Source of the DNA: Thioclava sp. ES.031
Lineage (GTDB): Bacteria > Pseudomonadota > Alphaproteobacteria > Rhodobacterales > Rhodobacteraceae
Direction of reading: 5' to 3'
DNA: 64,000 nt
NCBI RefSeq assembly: GCF_002563775.1
Contig: NZ_PDJO01000001.1
Coordinates: 2,854,501 to 2,918,500, forward strand
The position numbers and the translations under genes are program-made. Below, in pieces: positions 16,814 through 25,527 of this stretch. Each line of letters begins with the position of its first letter. The first letter of the stretch is position 1. The notes under the pieces are model-generated. The model ran no database searches and was not told the DNA's origin. It saw nothing but the letters and a program-made list of their open reading frames with translations.

Positions 16814-17611
16814 TTACTTCGCCTTGATGAATTTTGCCCCGCCCGCGCGAATTTCGCGGGTGGTGGCGACGTTGTCGCGGCTCTCGATGGCCTGCCGCAG
16901 ATCGGCGACCCCATTGGCCAGCGCCCCGATCGAGACCGGGCGCGCGCCCATCTGGGCCTTGGCGGAGACCACCGAGACGATCTCGGGGCGGCCATTGGCG
17001 AAGCTGAAGACCGGCGAGCCCGAGGCCCCGAAATCGGCCGAGCAGCTCATCACCACCGTCGCGCCTGCACGTTCCAGCACCGAGCAATCGCGTTGCAGCG
17101 ACGGCGCCTCCGAGCGGCCCTGCGCATAGGACAGAACGCCCACTTCCTCGCCGCGATAGGGCGCGCTGCGCGACACCTCAAAGGGCTGAAGCTGTGGCAG
17201 GCGGATCGGCTGAGCGAGCTTGATCAGCGCCAGATCGAATTCCGAACGCTTCACGCCCACCGGTCCGCCATAGTGATAGGAAGGGTGCAGCACCGCGCGC
17301 GACACCTTGCGATAAGCCTCGGCGCGACCGTTGCGCCAGCCCGCGCGAAACTCGATTTCGCGCGCATCGATCAGCGCGCCGCTGCGCTTGTCATAGAGGC
17401 AGTGCCCGGCCGTCAGCACCAGATCGGGCGCGATCAGCGTGCCGGTGCAAAAGCTGCCATGGCCCAGATCGAGCCGCCCCACCGCCTGCCAGCCACGCGT
17501 ATCGTCACCGGTCTCCAGCGCCCGCAAGGGCGTCGCATGGGTGATCGTCTCGGCCCGCGCCAGCACAGGCAGCGCGGTCAGACAGGCAAGAGCGAGAGCA
17601 ACAAGGCGCAT
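16814..17611 (-). CDS. Trypsin-like serine protease, first of a tandem pair
   Basis: 265 aa. Signal peptide MRLVALALACLTALPVLARA is followed by an S1 protease domain with H70 (TAGHC), D126 (SEFDLALIKL) and S197 in FGASGSPVF. Conserved cysteine pairs around C55/C71 and C176/C190 suggest disulphides, fitting a periplasmic or extracellular enzyme. The downstream gene is a paralogue with the same order of motifs. Substrates are unknown. Confidence 0.9.
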   Translation of the reverse strand: MRLVALALACLTALPVLARAETITHATPLRALETGDDTRGWQAVGRLDLGHGSFCTGTLIAPDLVLTAGHCLYDKRSGALIDAREIEFRAGWRNGRAEAYRKVSRAVLHPSYHYGGPVGVKRSEFDLALIKLAQPIRLPQLQPFEVSRSAPYRGEEVGVLSYAQGRSEAPSLQRDCSVLERAGATVVMSCSADFGASGSPVFSFANGRPEIVSVVSAKAQMGARPVSIGALANGVADLRQAIESRDNVATTREIRAGGAKFIKAK

Positions 17612-17680
17612 CGGGGCTCCGAAGATTGCGGGGCGTTTTGCCTTTCGTAGCGCCCCGATGCGGCCAGATTGTGGCGTGGA

Positions 17681-18958
17681 TCAGGCCTGCGCAAGCGCCG
17701 GTGGCTTCGGCCCGCCCGTGGCCCAGTCCAAAAGTTCGACAGTGTGGACAACGGGCACCTCGGTGCCGCCGCCGATCTGCACCATGCAGCCGATATTGCC
17801 CGCCGCGATCACCTCGGGCTGCTTCGCCTCGAGCGTCGCCACCTTGCGCTTTTTCAGCTCGTCGGAAATCTCCGGTTGCAGCAGGTTATAGGTGCCCGCC
17901 GAGCCGCAGCACAGATGGCTGTCGGCAGGCTCGACCACCTCGAAGCCTGCCCGCTTGAGCAGGTCCTTCGGCGCGGATTTGATCTGCTGGCCGTGCTGCA
18001 GCGAACAGGCCGCGTGATAGGCGACACGCATCCCGCCCTTACCCTCAGGCAGGCCGATTTTCACAAGGAATTCCGACACATCACAGGCCAGACCCGCGAC
18101 CTTTGCCGCCTCCTCGGCCATCGGATCGTTGCGGAACATATGGCCGTAATCCTTCACCGTCGTGCCGCAGCCCGAGGTGTTGATGATCACCGCATCCAGA
18201 TCGCCTTCGCTCAGATAGGCACGGATGTTGCGCGCGGCCTGCGAATGGCTCTCATCCTCGCGGCCCATGTGATGCGAGAGCGCCCCGCAGCAGCCCAGGT
18301 TCTTCGGGATCACCACCTCGCAGCCCAGCCGCCGCAGCAGCCGGATCGTCGCATCGTTGATATCGGTGTTGAGCGCCCGCTGCGCGCAGCCGATCTGCAG
18401 CGCCACGCGGTATTTCTTCTCTCCCATCGGGGCGAAGACCTGCGCATCGTCATTGCGGCTGACGGGCGGGATGGTCTTGGGCGCCATACCCACCATCGCG
18501 CGCAGCCGCTTGTCCGGCAGCAGCCCCGCGAAAGGTTTCGCCAGTTTCGCCCCGCCCATCGCCAGACGGAAGCGCCCCGGATAGGGCACGATCTTCGCCA
18601 GCGTCCAGCGCAGCAGCCGGTCCATCATCGGACGCTTGTAGGTCTTCTCGACATGGGCGCGCGCATGATCGATCAGATGCATGTAATGCACGCCCGAGGG
18701 GCAGGTCGTCATGCAGGCCAGACAGCTCAGGCAGCGGTCGAGATGCTTGACCGTTTTCTCATCCGCGGGCCGGTCGTTCTCCAGCATGTCCTTGATCAGG
18801 TAGATGCGCCCGCGCGGGCTGTCCAGCTCGTCGCCCAGCACCTGATAGGAAGGACACGTAGCGGTGCAGAACCCGCAATGAACGCAGGCGCGCAGAATCT
18901 CGTTCGAGCGCGCGACGCCGGGATCTTTCAGCTGTTCGGGCGAAAAATTCGTCTGCAT
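17681..18958 (-). CDS. glcF: Glycolate oxidase iron-sulfur subunit
   Basis: 425 aa. Two ferredoxin-type 4Fe-4S sites lie near the N-terminus (C25, C28, C31, C35 and C76, C79, C82, C86). Two CCG domains with cysteine-rich motifs follow (NLGCCGALSHHMG and DSHLCCGSAG). With GlcD and GlcE it oxidises glycolate to glyoxylate and passes electrons to the respiratory chain. Its ATG shares one base with the glcE stop codon, a TGATG junction that implies coupled translation. Last gene of glcDEF. Confidence 0.95.
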   Translation of the reverse strand: MQTNFSPEQLKDPGVARSNEILRACVHCGFCTATCPSYQVLGDELDSPRGRIYLIKDMLENDRPADEKTVKHLDRCLSCLACMTTCPSGVHYMHLIDHARAHVEKTYKRPMMDRLLRWTLAKIVPYPGRFRLAMGGAKLAKPFAGLLPDKRLRAMVGMAPKTIPPVSRNDDAQVFAPMGEKKYRVALQIGCAQRALNTDINDATIRLLRRLGCEVVIPKNLGCCGALSHHMGREDESHSQAARNIRAYLSEGDLDAVIINTSGCGTTVKDYGHMFRNDPMAEEAAKVAGLACDVSEFLVKIGLPEGKGGMRVAYHAACSLQHGQQIKSAPKDLLKRAGFEVVEPADSHLCCGSAGTYNLLQPEISDELKKRKVATLEAKQPEVIAAGNIGCMVQIGGGTEVPVVHTVELLDWATGGPKPPALAQA

Positions 18959-20037
18959 CAGCCCATCCTTCCGGGGTTCAGAATACCTTTAGGGTCGAAT
19001 TGCGCCCGCAGCGCGGTGGTCAGCGTGGCAATCGACGCGGGTTCGGGCTCGAAGGTCACGCCCGCAGCGCCCCGCATGCAGGTGGCATGGCCGGTATAGG
19101 GCGCGGCCAACGCACGGGCGTCGCTCCCTTCCGGCAAAAGCGCCCAGATCAACCCACCGCCCCAGTCGAGCAGCACCTCGCCACCCAGACGCGCGACGAT
19201 TTCGGAGGCCTCCGACGGCTTCACCGAGAGCCGCCACAGATCGCCGTCCTTGCCGATGAACGGCTCCAGATCGCGCAGGCTGGCCCAGATCGCGGCCGAG
19301 CCGTCTTCCTCGATCCGCACCGGACCGAACGGCGCCATCAGCTTGCGCAACCGCTCCGCCCGGTAGGCGACGGATTCGGCCAACCCCTCGACCCGCACCA
19401 CCGCACCGATGCCGGGCAGCCAGCCCGCACCGGACACGTCGAAGGGCGAGCCCAAGGCCGCCGCCAGAGCCACCTGCGCGGCCCCGGCCGGAAGGTCGAT
19501 AACAACCGTCGCCTGAGACGGCGCGGCGGGCAGCAGCTTGAAGGCCACCTCGCTCATCACCCCGAGCGTGCCCCAGCTTCCGGCCATCAGCTTCACCAGA
19601 TCGTAGCCGGTGACGTTCTTCATCACCCGGCCACCGTTCTTCACGATCTGCCCGCGCCCATCGACGAAGCGCGTCCCGATCAGGCTGTCGCGACAGGCCC
19701 CGGCCTGCACCCGGCGCGGCCCCGAGACGTTCGCCGCCACGACACCGCCCACGGTGCTCGTGCCCGGGGCGCCCAGAACCGACCCCCAATTCGAAGGCTC
19801 GAAGGGCAGGCGTTGACCCTCGGCGGCAATCGCCGCCTCCACCTCGGCCAAAGGCGTCCCCGCGCCCACGACCAGCGTCAGCGCGCCCGGCTCGTAAAGC
19901 GTGATGCCCGAAATCCCGACTTCCAGCGGCTCGCCCAGACACCGACCCACAGGTCGCGTGCCGCCTCCACGCACCGCGAGCGCGCCACCCGCATCCCGGA
20001 CGGCCTCGGCCAGCTGCGCCTCGTTCTCAACTCTCAT
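18958..20037 (-). CDS. glcE: Glycolate oxidase FAD-binding subunit GlcE
   Basis: 359 aa, FAD-binding PCMH-type domain protein. The first 170 residues hold the flavin-binding half (AVRGGGTRPVGR, then GAPGTSTVGGVVAANVSGPRRV), and the GRVMKNVTGYDLVKLMAGSWGTLGV stretch is typical of GlcE. It is shorter than GlcD and lacks its full substrate domain, as expected for the second flavoprotein subunit. It lies between glcD and glcF. Confidence 0.93.
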   Translation of the reverse strand: MRVENEAQLAEAVRDAGGALAVRGGGTRPVGRCLGEPLEVGISGITLYEPGALTLVVGAGTPLAEVEAAIAAEGQRLPFEPSNWGSVLGAPGTSTVGGVVAANVSGPRRVQAGACRDSLIGTRFVDGRGQIVKNGGRVMKNVTGYDLVKLMAGSWGTLGVMSEVAFKLLPAAPSQATVVIDLPAGAAQVALAAALGSPFDVSGAGWLPGIGAVVRVEGLAESVAYRAERLRKLMAPFGPVRIEEDGSAAIWASLRDLEPFIGKDGDLWRLSVKPSEASEIVARLGGEVLLDWGGGLIWALLPEGSDARALAAPYTGHATCMRGAAGVTFEPEPASIATLTTALRAQFDPKGILNPGRMG

Positions 20038-20054
20038 AAAATCTGCCTTCCTCT

Positions 20055-20105
20055 TGGCAAAAATATCCCGGGGGCTCGCGTCAGCGAGCGGGGCAGCGCC
20101 CCTCC
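20055..20105. repeat. Intercistronic GC-rich repeat between glcD and glcE
   Basis: The 87-base gap in the glc operon contains AAATATCCCGGGG, also seen at 1342-1353. It is followed by a hairpin GCTCGC-gtca-GCGAGC and a small GGGGC-agc-GCCCC stem. Without a U-tract these are unlikely to end transcription fully and may instead tune the ratio of subunits or protect the message. Confidence 0.45.
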
Positions 20106-20124
20106 CCGCCCTCAGCTCGCGCCA

Positions 20125-21558
20125 TCAGCTCGCACGGCGGCTCGCGCTCGCGCCCAGCGGAAACACCTTCGCCGGGTTCAAAAGCCATTTCGGATCGAAC
20201 ACGTCCTTCACCCGCATCTGCGCTTCCAGATCGGCGGGCTCGAACTGCACATCCATCAGGTCGCGCTTCTCGATCCCCACGCCATGCTCGCCGGTCAGGC
20301 AGCCGCCCGCCTCGACGCAAAGCTTGAGGATCTCGGCGCCCAGCTTCTCGCAGAGCTCCTGATCGCCCGGCTTGTTCGCGTTATAGAGGATCAGCGGGTG
20401 CATATTGCCGTCGCCCGCATGAAAGACGTTCGCGACGTCCAGCCCGTACTCCTTCGACAGCTCGCCGATCCGGCGCAGCACGAAGGGCAGCTCCGACACA
20501 GGGATCGTGCCGTCGAGGCACATGTAATCGTTGATCTGCCCCATCGCCCCGAAGGCGGATTTCCGGCCCAGCCAGATCCGCGCGGCCTCGTCGGCCGATT
20601 GCGCCTCGCGGAACTCGACCGGCTCGTGCCGGGTCGCGATCTGGCGGATCATGCCGATCTGCTCGTCGATCTCGGCCTCCGAGCCCTCGCATTCGACGAT
20701 CAGGAGCGCCTCGCAATCGGGATAGCCCGCATGGCAGAAGGCTTCTGTGGCGACGATACAGGGGCGGTCCATGAACTCGATCGCGACGGGCAGGATGCCC
20801 GCCTTGATGATATCGGCGACGCAGGCGCCCGCGACCTCGTTCGAGTTGAACCCGATCAGCACGGGCCGCGCGCCTTCGGGCTTGGGCAGGATCTTCAGCG
20901 TGGCTTCGGTCACGACGCCCAATTGCCCCTCCGAGCCGCAGATCAGCCCCAGAAGGTCGAGCCCGCCCGCGTCCAGATAAGGCCCGCCAACTTCGACCAC
21001 CTCGCCCTCCATCGTGACCAGCGTCACGCCAAGGAGGTTATTCGTCGTCACCCCGTATTTCAGGCAATGCGCGCCGCCGGAATTCATCGCGATATTGCCC
21101 GAGATCGCGCAGGCCAGCTGCGAGGACGGATCGGGCGCGTAGAACCAGCCGTCGCTTTCCACCGCGCCGGTGACCGAGAGGTTCGTGCGCCCCGCCTCGA
21201 CCCGGATGAAACGGTTCGGGTAGTCAGTCTCGAGCACGGCATTCATCCGCGCGAGGCCCAGCACCACCGAATCCGCCTGCGGCATCGAGCCGCCCGCAAG
21301 CGAGGTGCCCGCGCCGCGCGGCACCACCGGCACGCCCAGCTCGTGGCAGGCCTTCAGCGCCGCCGCGACCTCCGCCGTCGAGCGCGGCAGCACCACGCCC
21401 AGCGGCTGGCAGCGATAGGCCGAAAGCGCATCGCATTCATAGGCGCGCGTCTCGCTGGGGTCGTCGATCACCGCATCCGCGGGCAGAACCTCGCGCAGGC
21501 GGGCGATGATCTGCGGCTTGCGCGCCAGCAGATCCTCCTTCGGCTTGGGCATTTCCAT
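20125..21558 (-). CDS. glcD: Glycolate oxidase FAD-linked catalytic subunit GlcD
   Basis: 477 aa flavoprotein of the FAD-binding/FAD-oxidase C family. Flavin-binding motifs are PRGAGTSLAGGSMP and CAISGNIAMNSGGAHCLKYG. The C-terminal domain holds HAGDGNMHPLILYN and TGEHGVGIEKRD, which carry the conserved His and acidic residues of the substrate site. First gene of glcDEF. A family D-lactate dehydrogenase is excluded in practice by the neighbouring glcE and glcF. No dedicated regulator is adjacent. Confidence 0.95.
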   Translation of the reverse strand: MEMPKPKEDLLARKPQIIARLREVLPADAVIDDPSETRAYECDALSAYRCQPLGVVLPRSTAEVAAALKACHELGVPVVPRGAGTSLAGGSMPQADSVVLGLARMNAVLETDYPNRFIRVEAGRTNLSVTGAVESDGWFYAPDPSSQLACAISGNIAMNSGGAHCLKYGVTTNNLLGVTLVTMEGEVVEVGGPYLDAGGLDLLGLICGSEGQLGVVTEATLKILPKPEGARPVLIGFNSNEVAGACVADIIKAGILPVAIEFMDRPCIVATEAFCHAGYPDCEALLIVECEGSEAEIDEQIGMIRQIATRHEPVEFREAQSADEAARIWLGRKSAFGAMGQINDYMCLDGTIPVSELPFVLRRIGELSKEYGLDVANVFHAGDGNMHPLILYNANKPGDQELCEKLGAEILKLCVEAGGCLTGEHGVGIEKRDLMDVQFEPADLEAQMRVKDVFDPKWLLNPAKVFPLGASASRRAS

Positions 21559-21639
21559 GGCAAACTCCTCCCGGTTGGTCAGAAAATATAACCAATAAGC
21601 CCCGGTGACAAGAGAAGCTGCATCGCGCTAACTGTCGAT

Positions 21640-22341
21640 ATGATGACGACGTTTCATATCGGCCCGCTGGGGCCGCTCGACCTCGCGGCGCTCGCCCTTC
21701 TGGTCGCCTGCTGGATGGGGATCGGCTGGACGACCGAACATCCGAGCGCCGCCCGCCCCTCGATGGGCAAGCTGATGGAGAATTACCGTCGCGAATGGAT
21801 GCGTCAGCTGGTGACCCGCCAGCCGCGGATCTTCGATTCGGCGATGGTGGATGGACTGCGGCAATCGACGACCTTCTTCGCCTCGTCTTCGCTGATCGCC
21901 ATCGGTGCCGGGCTGGCGCTGATCGCGAATCCGCAGCCGCTGACGAATCTCGCGGATGATTTCGACATCGCGCGCGGCCCCGATCTGCTGTGGGAGGCGC
22001 GCATCCTCACCGCCGTTCTGTTCGGCGCGAATGCGTTTTTGAAATTCGTCTGGTCGCACCGGCTGTTCTCCTATGCCGCGATCGCGATGGCGGCGGTGCC
22101 CAACGAGCCCGAGGATCCGCTGGCCTATCCGCGCGCCGAACAGGCGGCGCAGGTGAACATCAACGCCGCGAAAAGCTTCAATCGCGGGCTGCGCTCGGTC
22201 TATTTCGCGCTGACGACGCTGGCGTGGTTGCTTGGGCCCTATGCGCTCATTGCGGCGACGCTGTTCACAACGGGGATGCTCTGGCGGCGCGAATTCGCCT
22301 CGGACTCGCGCCAAGCTCTGCTGCAAGACATACCTGAGTGA
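21640..22341 (+). CDS. DUF599 membrane protein
   Basis: 233 aa with about four membrane helices (near residues 12-30, 78-98, 118-150 and 195-220) and the DUF599 pattern (RREWMRQLVTRQPRIFDSAMVDGLRQSTTFFASSSL). Family function is unknown. Two Met codons are adjacent at the start and no strong Shine-Dalgarno is visible. It is divergent from glcD and sits 90 bases before recJ, so it could share transcription with it. Confidence 0.85.
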   Translation: MMTTFHIGPLGPLDLAALALLVACWMGIGWTTEHPSAARPSMGKLMENYRREWMRQLVTRQPRIFDSAMVDGLRQSTTFFASSSLIAIGAGLALIANPQPLTNLADDFDIARGPDLLWEARILTAVLFGANAFLKFVWSHRLFSYAAIAMAAVPNEPEDPLAYPRAEQAAQVNINAAKSFNRGLRSVYFALTTLAWLLGPYALIAATLFTTGMLWRREFASDSRQALLQDIPE

Positions 22342-22431
22342 GGGCCCCAATGACGGCCTGAGTGACGGCCCGAGCAAGCGCCCCTTCATAGTGGCTGGCA
22401 GGGCTCGCGTGATTTGGCTACACCCGAAGGC

Positions 22432-24174
22432 ATGAGCAGTTTCCTTTCCGTCGAGCAATCCCTGACAGGCCGCCGCTGGATCGGCCCCACACCCGAGGCC
22501 GACCGGCTGGCCGAAGCGATGGCGCAACAGACGCGCCTGCCCCTGCCGCTCGCCCGTATCCTCGTCGCGCGTGGCGTGACGCCGGAGGAGAGCGAGGGCT
22601 TTCTGGAACCCACTATCCGCGAGCTGCTCCCCGATCCGCGATCCTTGCGCGACATGGAGCAGGCAGCCGCGCGCTTTCTCAAGGCGGTGAAGTCCGGCGA
22701 GAAGATCGCGGTCTTCGCCGATTACGACGTGGATGGCGGCTCCTCGGCGGCGCTGCTGATCAACTGGCTGCGCGCGATGGGGCGCGAGGCGACGCTTTAT
22801 ATTCCCGACCGGATCGACGAGGGCTACGGGCCGAACGTGCCCGCGATGGAAAGCCTCGGCGCCGAGCATCCGCTGATCGTCTGCGTCGATTGCGGCACGC
22901 TGAGCCATGAGCCCGTCGCCGCCGCGAAACCTGCCGATGTCGTCATCCTCGACCACCACCTCGGCGGCGAGACGCTGCCGCCTGCGCTGGCCGTGGTGAA
23001 CCCGAACCGGCAGGACGAGACCGGCGAGCTGGGCCACCTCTGCGCGGCCTCGGTCGTCTTCCTGATGCTGGTGGAGGCGAACCGGCAGCTGCGCGGCGAA
23101 GGCGTGCAGGGACCGCCGCTGATGACGCTCTTGGATTTGGTGGCGCTGGCGACGGTCGCCGATGTCGCGCCGCTCACGGGCTGCAACCGGGCGCTGGTGC
23201 GTCAGGGCCTCAAGATCATGGCCCGGCGCGAACGGCCCGGCCTCGTGGCGCTCTCGGATGTGGCCCGGCTCGACCGCGCGCCCGCCGCCTATCATCTGGG
23301 CTTCGTGCTTGGCCCGCGGATCAACGCGGGCGGACGGATCGGCGCGGCCGATCTGGGCGCGCGGCTGCTGTCGACAACCGACCCGCATGAGGCGCAATCC
23401 ATCGCCGAGCGGCTCGACCAGCTCAACACCGAGCGCCGAGAGGTCGAGAACGCCGTGCGCGAAGCCGCGCTAAGCCAGGCCGAGGGACGCGGGCTGAACG
23501 CGCCGCTGGTCTGGGCGGCGGGTGCGGGCTGGCATCCGGGCGTCGTGGGCATCGTGGCGGCGCGGCTGAAAGAGGCGACGAACCGCCCCTCGGTCGTGAT
23601 CGGGGTGGATGACGGGATCGGCAAGGGTTCCGCGCGCTCGGTCGCGGGCGTCGATATCGGGGCCGCCATCCAGCGCGTTGCCGCTGAGGGGCTGCTGCTG
23701 AAAGGCGGCGGGCACAAGATGGCGGCGGGCCTCACGGTCGAGGAAGACAAGCTGGAGCCCGCGATGGCGCGCCTGTCAGAGCTTCTGGCCAAACAGGGCG
23801 CGGGCGAAATCGGCCCGCGCGACCTGCGCCTCGACGGGATGCTGATGCCGGGCGCCGCGACCCCGCAGCTGATCGAAGATCTGGACCGTGCAGGCCCCTT
23901 CGGCCAGGGCGCCCCTGCCCCGCGTTTCGCCTTCGCCGATATGGAAGTCGTGGGCGCGCGCCGGATCGGGGAAAGCCACCTGCGCTTCAATTTCGGCGAC
24001 GGTATGGGCGGTCGGATCGAGGCCATCTGCTTCGGCGCCTTCGACGGCCCGCTCGGCCCCGCGCTGAGCCAGCCGGGCGCGCAACGCTTCCACCTCGCCG
24101 GGCGGCTGGAGATCAACACATGGGGCGGACGCAACAAGGTGCAGCTGCGCCTCGAAGACGCCGCCGAAGCGTAA
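22432..24174 (+). CDS. recJ: Single-stranded-DNA-specific exonuclease RecJ
   Basis: 580 aa DHH-family 5'-3' exonuclease used in recombination and mismatch repair. Metal-binding motifs are FADYDVDGGSSAALL, CVDCGTLS and ILDHHLGG. The DHHA1 domain is centred on GGGHKMAAGLTVE, and an OB-like end domain follows. GAAGG three bases upstream supports the ATG at 22432 rather than a TTG at 22414. In the first motif a Gly replaces the more usual Cys or Ala after DVDG, a mild variation. Confidence 0.95.
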   Translation: MSSFLSVEQSLTGRRWIGPTPEADRLAEAMAQQTRLPLPLARILVARGVTPEESEGFLEPTIRELLPDPRSLRDMEQAAARFLKAVKSGEKIAVFADYDVDGGSSAALLINWLRAMGREATLYIPDRIDEGYGPNVPAMESLGAEHPLIVCVDCGTLSHEPVAAAKPADVVILDHHLGGETLPPALAVVNPNRQDETGELGHLCAASVVFLMLVEANRQLRGEGVQGPPLMTLLDLVALATVADVAPLTGCNRALVRQGLKIMARRERPGLVALSDVARLDRAPAAYHLGFVLGPRINAGGRIGAADLGARLLSTTDPHEAQSIAERLDQLNTERREVENAVREAALSQAEGRGLNAPLVWAAGAGWHPGVVGIVAARLKEATNRPSVVIGVDDGIGKGSARSVAGVDIGAAIQRVAAEGLLLKGGGHKMAAGLTVEEDKLEPAMARLSELLAKQGAGEIGPRDLRLDGMLMPGAATPQLIEDLDRAGPFGQGAPAPRFAFADMEVVGARRIGESHLRFNFGDGMGGRIEAICFGAFDGPLGPALSQPGAQRFHLAGRLEINTWGGRNKVQLRLEDAAEA

Positions 24175-24276
24175 CCGCCACCCCGCCATCGCACGCGGAA
24201 AACGGCTATATTTCCAAGGCTTCGCCGCTGCCGTAACGGAGGGACAAAAACTTTCCGAAAATCCGCAATTACCCTC

Positions 24277-24305
24277 TTGCGAGTCACGGTTCTCTGGCCT
24301 AAACA
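24277..24305 (+). promoter_or_regulatory. Probable promoter of the tRNA-Glu genes
   Basis: TTGCGA (24277-24282) and TAAACA (24300-24305) are separated by exactly 17 bases. Transcription would start about 35 bases before the first tRNA. No other sigma-70-like pair of this quality is visible in the gap after recJ. Confidence 0.45.
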
Positions 24306-24345
24306 CCGCTCCACCTTAGGCAGGTATGCCCGGAAGGTTCAGAGT

Positions 24346-24420
24346 GGTCCGTTCGTCTATCGGTTAGGACGCCAGGTTTTCAACCTGGAAAGAGGGGTTC
24401 GATTCCCCTACGGACTGCCA
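24346..24420 (+). tRNA. tRNA-Glu (anticodon UUC), copy 1
   Basis: 75 bases including an encoded CCA. The acceptor stem pairs GGTCCGT with ACGGACT (first pair G-U), with discriminator G. The anticodon arm CCAGG-TTTTCAA-CCTGG gives TTC. The T arm GGGG-TTCGATT-CCCC is complete. Confidence 0.97.
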
Positions 24421-24447
24421 CTTCCGAGCCCTGACTGAGCGTTGTGC

Positions 24448-24522
24448 GGTCCGTTCGTCTATCGGTTAGGACGCCAGGTTTTCAACCTGGAAAGAGGGGT
24501 TCGATTCCCCTACGGACTGCCA
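24448..24522 (+). tRNA. tRNA-Glu (anticodon UUC), copy 2
   Basis: Identical over all 75 bases to the copy ending 27 bases upstream, including the CCA. Likely transcribed together. Duplicated tRNA-Glu genes are common in this group. The 3' half is not repeated within the following kilobase, so there is no sign of an attachment site there. Confidence 0.97.
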
Positions 24523-24798
24523 CTACTCCCCTGATCTCAAAACAATTTCATCACGCGCCGTTTGGTCGCGTCTGTTTGCGATTGCCGCCTGGCGCGGCTT
24601 TGCGCGCGCCGATCCCGCATGAAAAAGCGGCCCGTTTAGGCGCCAACCCTTTGCAGTAAATGGTGCAGCGTGAGGCCGAACGCCTTGTAGGCGCGACGCC
24701 ATGTCGATCAGCAGTTCCCGACAAATTCTTCGGAAGCTGTCTGCGGCGGATGCCGGCTAAGCATGACAGCGCGCAACCTCGCCGCCCGGTCCTCACGG

Positions 24799-25323
24799 TC
24801 AGCTTTCGTGAGAACGCACAGCAATGCCAGTGCGCCGGACTGGATAATGGAGGCGTTTTTCCATCAGGAAGTTCGTCAATGTAACGCCAGCCCTTTCGAT
24901 CTGCTGCTCGCGAACCACGTCCCACCCCTGCTGCTCAAAGAGGCCTCGGGCAAGATAGCTCGCGTGGGAGTGAAGGCGTGCCATCTTGCCGTCTCGAGCG
25001 ATTGCCTCGATCCGGGCATAGAGAGATCCACCGACGCCCCTTCGTTGGTGGCCGGGCGCAACGAAAGCAAGATCTATGTAGCCATCATCGTCCAAGGTCA
25101 TGAAGCCAACGGGCTGGCCTGCCAAACGCGCTACCATAGTTCTCTGAGCGGTCAGGCGTGATGCCCAGTCCGGTCCCGAAGGCGGCCCCGACGCCCAAGC
25201 CCGCCGCTGCTCAAAATTATAGAATTCCCTAGCTCCTTCGCGCACGGCCTCAAAGAATATGACTCCGAGCTGATCTGCTTCTGAGATGCGGAAATCACCA
25301 ATTTCTATGGAAGAGTTCAGCAT
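24799..25323 (-). CDS. GNAT family N-acetyltransferase
   Basis: 174 aa. The acetyl-CoA site is recognisable as IDLAFVAPGHQRRGVGGSLYARIEAIA, with the R/Q-x-x-G-x-G/A motif as QRRGVG, and the fold continues to GLFEQQGWDVVREQQIERAGV. The substrate is not predictable. The Met at 25323 begins the family-like sequence; upstream in-frame codons look non-coding. It stands alone just after the tandem tRNA-Glu genes. The surrounding DNA (24523-25500) appears less GC-rich by eye, which hints at later acquisition. Confidence 0.85.
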   Translation of the reverse strand: MLNSSIEIGDFRISEADQLGVIFFEAVREGAREFYNFEQRRAWASGPPSGPDWASRLTAQRTMVARLAGQPVGFMTLDDDGYIDLAFVAPGHQRRGVGGSLYARIEAIARDGKMARLHSHASYLARGLFEQQGWDVVREQQIERAGVTLTNFLMEKRLHYPVRRTGIAVRSHES

Positions 25324-25527
25324 TGCGGCGGTCCTGCGGTGGCATCTGAAATGAGCGCGATCGAAGCCCAACAGCGCCAAAGCTGACCTTCCCGCGTAAC
25401 GTGGTATCATGCAAGTTCGGGCTCGAAGCGACCATTGCGCTTCGAGCCTTCAAGTTTCTCACGCGCACCATTTACTGAAAAGGGCTGACCCTCTCGGCGC
25501 CGCTTTCTCGATGCTCTGTCAGAGGCC

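Noticed and set aside
16814..17611. Protease motif GASGSP instead of GDSGGP, first read as a lost active site
   Set aside because: The Ser is present, and GxSGxP is normal for V8-like S1 proteases, with His and Asp also in place. Probably active.
19000..21591. 863-aa plus-strand ORF opposite glcD and glcE
   Set aside because: Antisense shadow of two well supported genes; Arg/His-rich with no domain, as expected from a high-GC opposite strand.
24523..25500. Search for an integration site repeat of the tRNA-Glu 3' end
   Set aside because: No further copy of the tRNA 3' end was seen in the following kilobase and no integrase gene is present.
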